Position numbers and translations under genes: made by a program. Positions 12,187 through 21,400 of a stretch of 64,000 nucleotides of DNA are shown piece after piece. Below the pieces are notes generated by a model. That model had not been told where the DNA came from, searched no databases, and saw only the letters and a list, made by a program, of their open reading frames with translations. Source of the stretch: Hysterangium stoloniferum (taxonomy: Eukaryota > Basidiomycota > Agaricomycetes > Hysterangiales > Hysterangiaceae); NCBI GenBank assembly GCA_015178975.1, contig WHVD01000219.1, forward strand, positions 49,113 to 113,112, read 5' to 3'. Each line of letters begins with the position of its first letter. Position 1 is the first letter of the stretch.

Positions 12187-14430
12187 TTAATCTGATGTCG
12201 TAACCTGGCTGGCACATCCATCAAGTACGGATTGCTTCTCGTACGGTGGCACTAGGTCAGGTCGCACATTGAATGTCATCGCCATTCTGAGTATTTATAC
12301 GTTCAATGAACGATGCTAAGAATGTGAAAAAGGGAACTCACCCAGTACTCAGATGAACCAGCACATGACAATGGAATAACCACATGCCAGGAGCGTCCGC
12401 CAAAAAACGTATTACTGCATGTCCTCGTCGGGGGATTGTAAGCGTATCCCGAAGAACGGGCGATTCTTCTGGGGCGTGGTGTCCGGCTGTATAATTGTAC
12501 ATACCCCATCCAATGGTTGATTTAAAAGTAAGTAACGGGTAAAAATGGTGGCCATGCTACCATAAGCGTAATTCAACCAATGTGATAAAGAGAGAGGGAC
12601 ATGTCACTCACCAGATGGAAAGGATGTGGCCCTTCATCCAGATTGTTAATAATCAGCTCTATTACTTTCGCCGCTTTTCGATCCGTAGTTACAACCAGTT
12701 GGTTCTTCCCCCAACCTTCCGCGAGGCTGGCGTCCGTATTTTGTAATAACAGGGGGTCGTTAGGTGGAACCCAACTAGTTTGGTTAACGTAGCCGTACGG
12801 AATACCTCCAAGACGGTCTAATTTCATGGAATTGACGTAGATCATGATCTGCTCATCCGCGGCAGGCAACGGAGTTCGCTGAAGGGGAACAAGGGCCAGT
12901 GGATCGAATTCGGAAAGCTTCGAGTCGAGTTCGAATGGCGTTATCTTTCCTGAACTTCCAATTGTCTGCGGATCTCCATAAAATACCTGGACGTGTTGTT
13001 CCATGTCCAATGCACTATCTATATCGAGATATATTAGAGGAGTGACGATTTCCTGGACATACATACTTGGTATATTAAAGCACTCCTCGCTCATAGTGAG
13101 ACGAAGCCAAAAGGAGTCCCCGACACCCGGTTGTATCAAGGCAGAAGGTACGAGTATCACAGAGTATCTTTGTCCAGGTGACAAAGTGACAGAATTAACG
13201 CGTTGGGGAAATATCGGTGAGCCGTCTGCCTCGACTACCAGAAAATCATGAGAGCCAAGTGATATCTCAAGATCGGCCAGGTTCCTTACAGACGCATAAA
13301 TGGGTTGCAGCAGGGCAAATAGCAGACATGTCGACTTACCCAGTATTGACCAACCTTAGACGGGTGATTGAATTCGGATCCAACAATAATGACGGTTTTC
13401 TTCCTTTGGTAGCGTCACATTGAACGAACCTGCTTGCCCGAGAACAGTCAAAAGTATTAACACCATTATAGAGGGCCGTTTCTGGCGTAGGTTCCTAGGC
13501 ATAATGTTCGATAAAATCTACGAGATATAGTCAAATAAGCATACCCAACCGTTGCTTTTTTTACTCCTATACCACGCTAGCATTTCAGTAGCGTTTCGAT
13601 GGTACCAATCACCGATCAAAAGGATCCGCTCAGAAAACAATGCATCTTTTTGGCGGATCCGAAGCTCTTCTTTAACATATCCGATATCGGGCTGTTTTGA
13701 GACAGTATCGTGAATGACTAAACCACCATATAGACCGTCAGCGCGTTGAGTAGTCGAATGAGAATGCCACCTGTACAAAGGGATACATTTTCAAGTGATT
13801 TCCGTCAATATTCTGGGAAAGAATCATACCAGAATGTTCCCGATTGTTCCGTAGTGATCGTGAAGTTGTAGAGAAAAGAATGTTTGGGTTGAATCGCGCA
13901 CTGTTTAATTCTCAACGGTAAGAAATATGTTTTCTAAAAATAAACTGGATCGGGGTGTTGTACCTGGGTCAGGCCAGGCGTTCCATCCATCGAATTAGAC
14001 CCCAAATGCCGTATGCCATGGAAGTGGATAGCTGTCGTTTCTGTAGCCAATTTATTATGTACCCTTAAGAGTATACGGTCCCCGGGTCGTGCCTCAATGG
14101 TCGGACCAGGAAACAATCCTGCGTTTTCATCACGTCACTATCCCCGAAAAACAGCCAACAATCCTCACCATTCACAGTGTAAATGGGCTTCTGAACCCCA
14201 TCGGGCGAGCGTAACTCTTGTCGAATGACCCAGTCAAGTTCAATTGTCGTTGGATCTCTTGCGGCGTGCTTCTCAGGGTGCAAGCGCGCATCGAATGGCA
14301 CATCCACAGTCAACGCTGTCCATGGCAATCTTGAGATAGATATATCCCCTTGCCGTACCAACAGCCATACAGCAGAAAGGAAAACTATGCAGGCGACTAC
14401 CAGTGTCTTCAGTGTACAAGCAAGAGACAT
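12187..14430 (-). CDS. Laccase-like multicopper oxidase with N-terminal membrane anchor or signal
   Basis: Oxidises substrates at a type 1 copper and reduces O2 to water at a trinuclear copper cluster. The ATG at 14430 starts a hydrophobic segment (LVVACIVFLSAVWLL). All four copper motifs are present in spliced order: IHFHGI near 14020, FWWHSH across the intron at about 13765-13830, HPFHL near 12625, and FHCHVLVHLSTGM near 12370 across the last intron. The residue ten after the motif-4 Cys is Met, where high-potential fungal laccases have Leu or Phe. Other landmarks are FPGPTIEARPGD and the RADGLYGG segment. The stop is TAA at 12187, about seven introns are inferred, and no disabling change was seen. 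Whether the substrate is a phenol or a metal is not determined. It is divergent from the phosphoesterase gene at 14859. Confidence 0.85.
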
Positions 14431-14858
14431 TTTGATGGGTATGAAGCCGAGTTCGAATCTCGGGACGTGTCTTCCCGAGGTACGTCGCCGCGACCCACTC
14501 TAATGACCGCGCGATTGTCAACGTGCACATGTACTTGAAGTATTTCTGGACAAATTGCTAGGACGCTGGCGCGTAAGGTATCTTCTGATCGTTTGTCAAC
14601 TTTGGGAACATGTCGTAACGCACGTGTCCCAGGACGATGTGAACAGTCTTTCAAGCGTCGGGTGGTCCAATAGCTTCCTGTTCCTGTAGTCTGACATGGA
14701 GAGGAAAGTCAATATCAGTTATTGATACTTCCTATATTTCTTCTGACCAAAATATTCCCTGGAGCCCCACATGACACCTGGTTCAAAATTAATTTTGTGG
14801 TGTTTTAAAAGGAGCGTGGCATCTACATAAAAATCGTGAGGCTTGAAAAATATCTACT
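14431..14858. promoter_or_regulatory. Shared divergent promoter region
   Basis: 428 bp separate the two start codons. A TTTTAAAAGG box near 14802-14811 lies about 50 bp upstream of the plus-strand ATG and could act as its TATA element. I could not pick a TATA element for the minus-strand gene. Co-regulation is possible but is inference. Confidence 0.4.
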
Positions 14859-17624
14859 ATGTACTCCTCCTCATATTTGAAACTACTGAAAGCTTTGGCT
14901 CTGTGTTTGCCTTTGACGCTTGTCAAAGCCAGCACGGGAACGATCACAGATATTGATCATGGTGCGTTCTCCCCTTTGGTGGCTGTAAATTATTTTACTG
15001 AATTCTTCCCAGTTGTACTTTTCATGCAGGAAAACAGAGCTTTTGACCATGTAACTATTTTATTTTATTTTACTGGCTCACCATTAGTACTTTCTAACTC
15101 CTTGGTCCTCAGTATTTCGGATCGATGGCCGGCGTCCGTGGATTTGCTGACCCCAATGTCCACATTGCTCAGAATGGGAAGCCGATCTGGTTCCAGTTAG
15201 TTGCTACGCTAGTATTGCACTAATTTATCTTGACTTTCGCTTTCACTTCAACTTAGGCCTGTCGACCCCAAGAAAACTAACGCCACTACGGACCTCCTGC
15301 CATTCTATATCAACGCTGCGGGGGGAAATACCACCCAAGCAACACAGTGTATGACGGCTGGATCAAACGGTAAACGACTCTACCGCATTCGCGTTAATTG
15401 ACGACGCTGCTGACTGTTTTTCTGCAAGGCTTCACTGCTAACCACAATGCTTTCGCCCAAGGCGACAACAATCAATGGGTTGTGAAGAACACCGCATTTT
15501 CATGGGGTCATTATTTGCGCCAAGACGTTCCAACGCACTTTGCCCTAGCTGACGGGTGGACCGTTGGTGACATGTACGCTGAAGGCGTGGTGGCCAGCAC
15601 TCACCCCAACCGAGGTCAGTAATATTGCATATAACCAATTCGCTGTTACGGGGCTGATTTCTGGCTTCTGCAGCATTCTGGGCTAGCGGATCCGTTAACG
15701 TTCCTGGTGGCCCTCAAAACCTCAGCCAAGGAGGTGTTGTTATTGATAACAATGTTACGCCTGGCTGTGAGGCTCCCAACCTAGACTGCTTCCCTTACAA
15801 GTGGAAGACATACGCCGATTTTATGGAGGATGCTGGTGTAACCTGGCAGGTTGTAAGTTATTTAGCTTCATCCTAATGCGCTTAAGCTTTACGTCAAGAT
15901 CTTCGTAGTATCAAGGTAAATCTCAGTGAAGGGCCAGAAACGCTTTTACTTACTTTTTATCTGTAAATATAGGGGTTGACAATTTCGACGACAATCCGTG
16001 AGTTGATGTCCCTATTAAGCAGGGTTGCAGTAGACTAACCTTCTTTAGATTCGCGTGGTTTGACCAGTTCAGGACCGCTCCTGCCAATAGCAGTCTTGCC
16101 AACAGAGGTGTTTCCTTCTTGGGGCTGCAAGCATTCGCAGATGCTGCTGCAGCGGGGACCCTGCCCCAAGTAAGCTACGTCATTGGGCCCGCGGAGCTTT
16201 CGGAGCATCCCCCTTTCCTTCCCAACGACGGTGCATGGTTCCAGCAACAGATCGTGAACTCCGTTATCAATAGCCCCAAATATAGCTCGACTGTATTGCT
16301 CATCTCATACGACGAAACCGTACGTGATTAGTTTATGCATCCAAACCCTTGATTTGAAATATTACAATTTCCCAGGGTGGTTGGGGAGACCAGTAAGCGT
16401 TTTTTCGGACCCGCTGATTCTTGTTCAGCTAACGTGGATCTAGCGTCCTTCCCATCTTTGCTCCGGAGGGAACCCCTGGAGAATGGATGACGGTAAATGT
16501 TTCGGATGTCAGGCATGGATAACTAGCAGCTGATTTTTTTCAATTATATCAGAATCCGTTCAACACCTCGCAGACTCTATTTGCAGGACCAGGGTTCCGT
16601 CTTCCCTTCACAGCAATCAGCCCTTGGACCAGGGGTGGACACGTTTTCACTGCTCATAGCGACCATAGTTCTCAAATTCTGTTCTTGGTATGATTTGACG
16701 TGACTTATATCCCGTGCTAATTTATTCAATAAAATTCTGATGTAACACAGGAAAAATGGTTGACCGCCAAGATGGGAAAACCAGTCGTCACAGATCAGCT
16801 AAACCAATGGCGTCGCGACCATATATCCGACCTTACTCAGATGTTCGACTTCGCGCATGTATGTGAACTTCCTTTCTTTTTTAGTTTCATGCCTTCCACT
16901 CAATTATAATTAGCCCGATCCTTCCATTCCTGACCTTCCAGTTCCAACCCCACCCTTAACAAACTCGCAAGGACAGTTCATCGGCAAGTTTTTCCATTAT
17001 CTCTCACACATTTCTCCCCCTGATCCTCAATGCTGTATAACATATAATAGGTGTCCCCACATGCCAAGCTGCATTCCCCAACCCACAGCCGGTCGTTCCA
17101 TTCGGCCAACAAACTCGCGAAACTTCGTTGCAAATAGAAAATGGCTTCAAGGTAGCCTCGCCTTATTGCTTGTATTTCTCTTAACTGAATGGCGCATTCA
17201 GAGTGTTCGTGGAGCCCTTACAGAAGGGAGATTCCTGGTGTTTGAGTCTAACGGCCTTGCACTCTCTTTTGAACCTACCAATAAAGCATTTGGAACGTCC
17301 AAAGCCGTACCTGCTCATGACTCTGACGAACAACGTTTTATTATCCACGCCACCGCCCCACCTCCTGCGACCACATTCAACCTACAATTTGCTGGCAGTC
17401 CCACACGCGGTTTCGTTGGCAAAGACGACAAAGAGACTGCTAGTATTAACGATGCTGCCGTCTTCAATATTACCGATCTGGGAAACGGACAAGGATATAC
17501 TCTCCAACGGACTTCTGATTTAAAGAAGTTTGTCACCACCTCGAACAGCCTAAGTGGAAATCAAGCGCAGAGCTTCAACGTCTTCTCGGTGACAAAGAGT
17601 ACTGACTCGGGTACAGGGTTCTGA
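14859..17624 (+). CDS. Secreted phosphoesterase (phospholipase C / acid phosphatase-like family)
   Basis: Hydrolyses phosphate esters, probably outside the cell. The ATG at 14859 begins a signal peptide (LLKALALCLPLTLVKAS). Spliced in frame, the protein reads TITDIDH, then VLFMQENRAFDH and YFGSMAGVRGF, the N-terminal signature of the PF04185 phosphoesterase family, in which Glu-Asn helps bind the metal or phosphate. Later exons give NHNAFAQG, WTVGDMYAEGVVASTHPNR, ELSEHPP, SYDETGGWGDH and FTAHSDHSSQILFLEKWL, which carry the other conserved His and Asp positions. About thirteen short introns are inferred. The last exon (from about 17211) adds a C-terminal domain of some 135 residues and ends TTCTGA at 17624. 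The catalytic positions I could check look intact. Confidence 0.85.
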
Positions 17625-18159
17625 GAGGTCTTCGTACAAGAGTGCCATCATTATTCGTCCAAATTTATTCATCGTCCTTTATGACTAAAGAAAGGTACAG
17701 CTGTGGGCCATTCGCCTCGTCGTAGTACTTATATATGTATATATGCTCCTATCCACGTCCTTGTCCGAATTTGATCTGGTTTATTTCTGTGGCAAGCCCG
17801 TGTTGGGTATCTAGTACTGAGCTTGGGCGGTAGATTTCTTGTTCGCAACTTCGATCGAGCTGTTTGGCGGTCAATGTCGTGGGTGGGGTGATGTGGCTCG
17901 CACAGATTCGAGCACTACTTTTATCCTTACTTCAATTTAAGTGCTGTACGATCTTTTTCATTAATAAGTCGTGCTTTCCATTTAGGGCTGGTATGATATA
18001 AAGCTGCAGCAGAGCTAGTAGCAGCCGCGTTTATCAGCCGTAAGCATATCAGGCTATCAGATATAGGGGATTGCCTTTGATGTTATTCTCTAATCCACTC
18101 TCAATAGTACTTACTGGAGGAAATCTTGTAAGACGCCTCGACTAGAACGCTAGTGCTCC
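17625..18159. other. Intergenic region after the phosphoesterase
   Basis: This probably includes its 3' UTR. I see no gene, RNA or clear repeat. Confidence 0.35.
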
Positions 18160-18400
18160 TTGGTGGGCTGCCTATCATTCAAGTTCAAGTTGCTGGAGAA
18201 ATACGTCATGTTGCCGTCTACTGGAGGTACGAAATTGCAGGTAATTGAGCCTGTGTGATTGTAAGGAATTTAAATGATCCCTAAGTTTGTAGTGTTGAAA
18301 TCAAATTTACAAGCTCAGCATCATACTAAGAGAAATACAATATAAATTCCGCTTGATCTCTGTCTCGTTGGAGGCAAACAGATGAGTAGTTATATGGGGG
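18160..18400 (+). repeat. Dispersed repeat block linked to tRNA-Lys units
   Basis: Nearly the same sequence recurs at about 44070-44310. Both copies run from GTGCTCCTTGGTGGG to GGCAAACAGATGAGTAG, and both lie just upstream of a tRNA-Lys-like sequence. It contains no coding sequence. Confidence 0.75.
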
Positions 18401-18516
18401 TTACATGAATGGCACTGGTAAGAAAGCTACACCTATTCTAGTAATAATTATATAAGTTTCTTGCTAAGGACCTAACAATCAAGTTGAATTTCAATAGTTT
18501 TACATGATTCTATCGT

Positions 18517-18610
18517 GCCTTGCTAGCTCAATCGGTAGAGTGTAAGACTCTTACAGTCCCTCTGACCGGGTAAGAGTCTTAAGGTTACGGGTTCGATCCC
18601 TGTGTGAGGT
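18517..18610 (+). tRNA. tRNA-Lys(CUU)-like gene with intron
   Basis: The cloverleaf can be folded: acceptor GCCTTGC with GTGAGGT (some G-U pairs), D arm TAGCTCAATCGGTAGAG, anticodon stem TAAGA/TCTTA, and T loop TTCGATC. Anticodon CTT lies in the loop CTCTTA and is followed by an intron of about 22 nt whose 3' part (TAAGAG) pairs with CTCTTA, as in eukaryotic tRNA introns. A T-run follows. The G-U pairs make it weaker than the copy at 20179. The Lys identity rests on the anticodon alone. Confidence 0.7.
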
Positions 18611-18958
18611 TATACTTTTATATTTTGTTAAATTACGGGCTCCTTCCCACCAAGAGTTCCTATTGAACCAGCTTTTTCCGCCCGCGTGGAATATTTTTAA
18701 CCATTTTGGAAATAGCCATTAAGTACCAACTATCCATATACAGAACTATATAGAAGTTCAAAGTTCGCATCCCAAGATATATTGACTTAGCCTTATCAAT
18801 TTATCCTTTTGTCACTGTGAATACTAGTACAACAAAAGTAAGGTGCAGGATGCCAAATAAGTCTGGAATGGGGGAAAAAATAGCAGATTCAAATGCAGAA
18901 CGTTACAACGGTGGTGTCGTTGTTCAGTATGTATTACGATGTGGATCCCATGAATCAT
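18611..18958 (+). repeat. About 350-bp spacer repeat between paired tRNA-Lys copies
   Basis: Closely related copies lie at 20271-20624, 25307-25659 and, inverted, at 29620-29947. A partial copy follows 44398. All contain GAGTTCCTATTGAACCAG-like and ACTTAGCCTTA blocks and end in a conserved block before the next tRNA. There is no coding content. Confidence 0.8.
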
Positions 18959-19010
18959 GCCTTGCTAGCTCAACTGATAGAGCGTAAGACTCTTACAGTC
19001 CCTCTGACCT
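18959..19010 (+). pseudogene. tRNA-Lys 5' half, broken inside the intron
   Basis: Matches the tRNA-Lys copies from GCCTTGCTAGCTCAAC to the intron word CTCTGACC, then changes abruptly to the sequence that leads to a ureD-like exon. The same junction occurs at 20675, so junction and flank were duplicated together. Confidence 0.8.
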
Positions 19011-19044
19011 GCGTAAATGACCGACTGCTGCGTAGACGAAATTC

Positions 19045-19245
19045 ATGGCTGAAACTGTGCCACGTCCATCTGGCAAAGGCAAAGTCGTCGTACCCCCATA
19101 TGGAAAACAATCAGCGTTCTCAGAATTATCATACGCATATCCGCTGAAGTTGCTTTCGCCCCGCCTACAGTCAAGCGGAAGTCATTCTGCGTCAGTTGCA
19201 TGTCTTATCCTGTGGAGGGGACCTTGTACAGAACGGTGGAAAGCA
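19045..19245 (+). pseudogene. ureD-like exon 1 fragment (urease accessory protein)
   Basis: UreD helps insert nickel into urease. The frame beginning ATGGCTGAAACT encodes KQSAFSELSYAYPLKLLSPR, closely matching the start of the copy at 20711. Homology ends near 19245, just where the glycine-rich segment should begin, so only the first part of exon 1 remains. Confidence 0.65.
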
Positions 19246-19394
19246 AATGGTTAATAGTAAATCATTCTTTTAAATAAGGTCCATATCCACAATAGCATAA
19301 ATGATTGCAGATTGACATTAATATTGTGGGACTGCTCCTGCTCGGAGAGGCGTAAATATATAAGATCCCAGTGGAGTACAAAGACGGTTTAGCA

Positions 19395-19740
19395 ATGGCA
19401 GGGGGTATACCGGATGCAATTAGCTACAAGATTTTTCCCGTAGTCATTATTCCTCTTGTTTCGACAAAACCCTGCCGAGTAGTGGAGGTTTTTCAAGTTT
19501 TAGTGAATGAGATGGATGACAGGTCTTGTGGTAGTGTGCCACTGTTCGCTAACCTGTAGTTATATTTTGTGCGTGTTCTGAAGATCTTGGTGGATCCCTG
19601 GTCAAAAAATTGGTTAAACAACCAACATCGCAAATCTGCGTGTCAGGAAAACTAACCTGGGTGAGTAGCATAAGAACCGCCCCGTCACCAACATCTGCTT
19701 TTAGATCGATTTTATCTCCTGAGGTATATACTCCACGTTT
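19395..19740 (-). pseudogene. Inverted ureD-like fragment (end of exon 1, intron, part of exon 2)
   Basis: Read on the minus strand, 19735-19557 repeats 20899-21072 almost base for base. It includes GDKIDLKADVGDGAVLMLLTQ-type coding sequence, the GTTAGTTTTCC...GACCAG intron and the start of exon 2 (SGTLPQDL). It then decays with a stop near 19500. With the plus-strand copy it forms an inverted repeat with arms of about 175 bp. Confidence 0.65.
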
Positions 19741-19899
19741 CCGCGAGTGACTCGCTGATAAAACAGTACATACCTGTGGTGGATACAAGGGGAAGAATAT
19801 GAAATTCAGTAAAGATATATGGCGATGAATTGAAAAGACTGAAGTATTACATGTGTTAGTGGTGGTATCAAAGACAGCATTCGAGTTGACTTCGACGGC

Positions 19900-20160
19900 A
19901 CGTTTCGGGTGCAACTCAGAGACGAGAAACGACGTTATTAGGTATATAACTCGGAGAGTAGTGTCCGAACGCGGAAGGGAACTAAAATTACTATAATATC
20001 GTTGACTCTTAGCAACTAAAACGATCGAAATAATGGTATCACGAGGACTGTTCAGATTGTAGATTTCCAACAGGCCTTACAGTTTTAAAAGGCTGCACCT
20101 ATTCTAGTAATAATTTTAAGTTTCTTACTCAGGACCTAACAATCAAGTTGAGTTTCAATA
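19900..20160. repeat. Repeat shared in inverse orientation with 30045-30262
   Basis: The stretch with CGGAGAGTAGTGTCCGAACG, ACGATCGAAATAATGG and CAATCAAGTTGAGTTTC occurs as its reverse complement at about 30045-30262, in both places next to a tRNA-Lys copy. The duplicated unit is therefore larger than the tRNA pair itself. Confidence 0.75.
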
Positions 20161-20178
20161 CTTTCGTAGTCCCATCAT

Positions 20179-20270
20179 GCCTCGCTAGCTCAATGGTAGA
20201 GCGTGAGACTCTTACAGTCCCTCTGACCGGGTAAGAGTCTCAAGGTGCGGGTTCGATTCCCGCGCGGGGT
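20179..20270 (+). tRNA. tRNA-Lys(CUU) gene with intron (best copy)
   Basis: Acceptor stem GCCTCGC/GCGGGGT pairs along seven positions (two G-U). The anticodon stem TGAGA/TCTCA and the T stem GCGGG/CCCGC are perfect, and the T loop is TTCGATT. The anticodon loop carries CTT followed by an intron of about 22 nt whose 3' part pairs with the anticodon. The internal A and B boxes are good, and a T-run (ATTTTTA) lies just downstream as a Pol III terminator. Of the copies here it is among the most likely to be functional. Confidence 0.8.
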
Positions 20271-20624
20271 AATATTTTTATCCCGTTAAATCACGGGCTC
20301 CTTCCTACTAAGAGTTCCTATTGAACCAGGTATATATCTCTGTTTCCGAGGGTGTGAAATATTTTTAACCATTATGGAACTAGTCATTAAGTACCAAACA
20401 TAAATATGCAGAACTATATAGATATTGAAAGCTCGCCTCCCAAAATATACTGACTTAGCCTTACGAATTTATCCTTTTGTCACTGTAAAGGCTAGTACAA
20501 CAAAAGTAAGGTGTAGTATGACGAATGTCTGGAATGTGGGAAAAAATAGCAGACTCAAATGCAGAACGTTACAACGGTGGTGTCGTGGTTCAGTGTGTAT
20601 TACGATGTGGATCCCATGAATCAT
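20271..20624 (+). repeat. Spacer repeat between tRNA-Lys copies (copy 2)
   Basis: Equivalent to 18611-18958, with scattered substitutions. It leads into the tRNA 5' half at 20625. Confidence 0.8.
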
Positions 20625-20675
20625 GCCTTGCTAGCTCAACTGGTAGAGCGTAAGACTCTTACAGTCCCTCTGACC
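20625..20675 (+). pseudogene. tRNA-Lys 5' half, broken inside the intron (copy 2)
   Basis: Identical in layout to 18959-19010. It stops after CTCTGACC and joins the leader of the ureD-like gene at the same base. A matching 3' half with the usual downstream spacer is found at 25271, so these may be the two sides of one interrupted tRNA gene. Confidence 0.8.
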
Positions 20676-20710
20676 TGCGTAAATGACCGACTGCTGCGTA
20701 GACGACATTC

Positions 20711-21400
20711 ATGGCTGAAACTGTGCCACGTTCATCTGGCAAAGACAAAGTCATCGTACGCCCATATGGCAAGCAATCAGCGTTCTCAGAAGTATCATAC
20801 GCATATCCGCTGAAGTTGTTTTCGCCCCGCCTACAGTCAAGCGGAAGTCATCCTGCATCAGTTGCCTATGTCTTATCCTGTGGAGGCGGCCTTGTACCAG
20901 GAGATAAAATCGATCTAGAAGCAGATGCTGGTGACGGGCCGGCTCTTATGCTACTCACCCAGGTTAGTTTTCCTGACACGCAGATTTGCGATGTTGGTTG
21001 TTTAACCAATTTTTTGACCAGGGATCCGCCAAGATCTTCAGAACACGCACAGAATATAACTACAGGTTAACGAACAGTGGCACACTCCCACAAGACCCGT
21101 CACCCGCCTCATCCACCATCCAACAGATTGACGAATAACGTGAATCTGTTCTCCTGCTCGTCAATCCCGTCACCTGTTTCCGAAACGCCTCATACACACA
21201 ATACCAAGAAGCATTTCATCTTGCACCTACAGCTTCACTTGTTGCCCTCGATTGCCTTACTTCGGGCCGAATGTCTCGCGGGGAGGAATGGGACTTTGTT
21301 CGGTACCACAGCGTCAATAGGTATAGCGGGACGGACGGCGCCTCGCACGCGACGCTGTGTTGCTAGAGGCTTCTTCCCGAACGCCAACGAAGGGGTTTAT
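20711..21400 (+). pseudogene. Broken ureD homologue (urease accessory protein)
   Basis: Exon 1 encodes SYAYPLKLFSPR and VLSCGGGLVPGDKIDLEADA, ending LLLTQ-like (MLLTQ). A GT-AG intron of about 60 bp (20961-21020) leads to GSAKIFRTRTEYNYRL. Further on, NPVTCFRNA and the signature TSGRMSRGEEWDFVRYHS are readable, all typical of UreD. An in-frame TAA near 21137 and a frameshift near 21327 disrupt the gene. RLARDAVLLEASS appears in the shifted frame, and homology stops near 21390. The remnant overlaps the 3' end of the convergent Argonaute gene. A very divergent functional gene with extra introns cannot be fully excluded. Confidence 0.7.

Noticed and set aside
18517-20675. tRNA-derived SINE family
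   Set aside because: The full copies keep the tRNA intron and are paired with a constant spacer, and no poly-A or simple-repeat tail was seen. Segmental duplication explains them better, though a genome count would decide.
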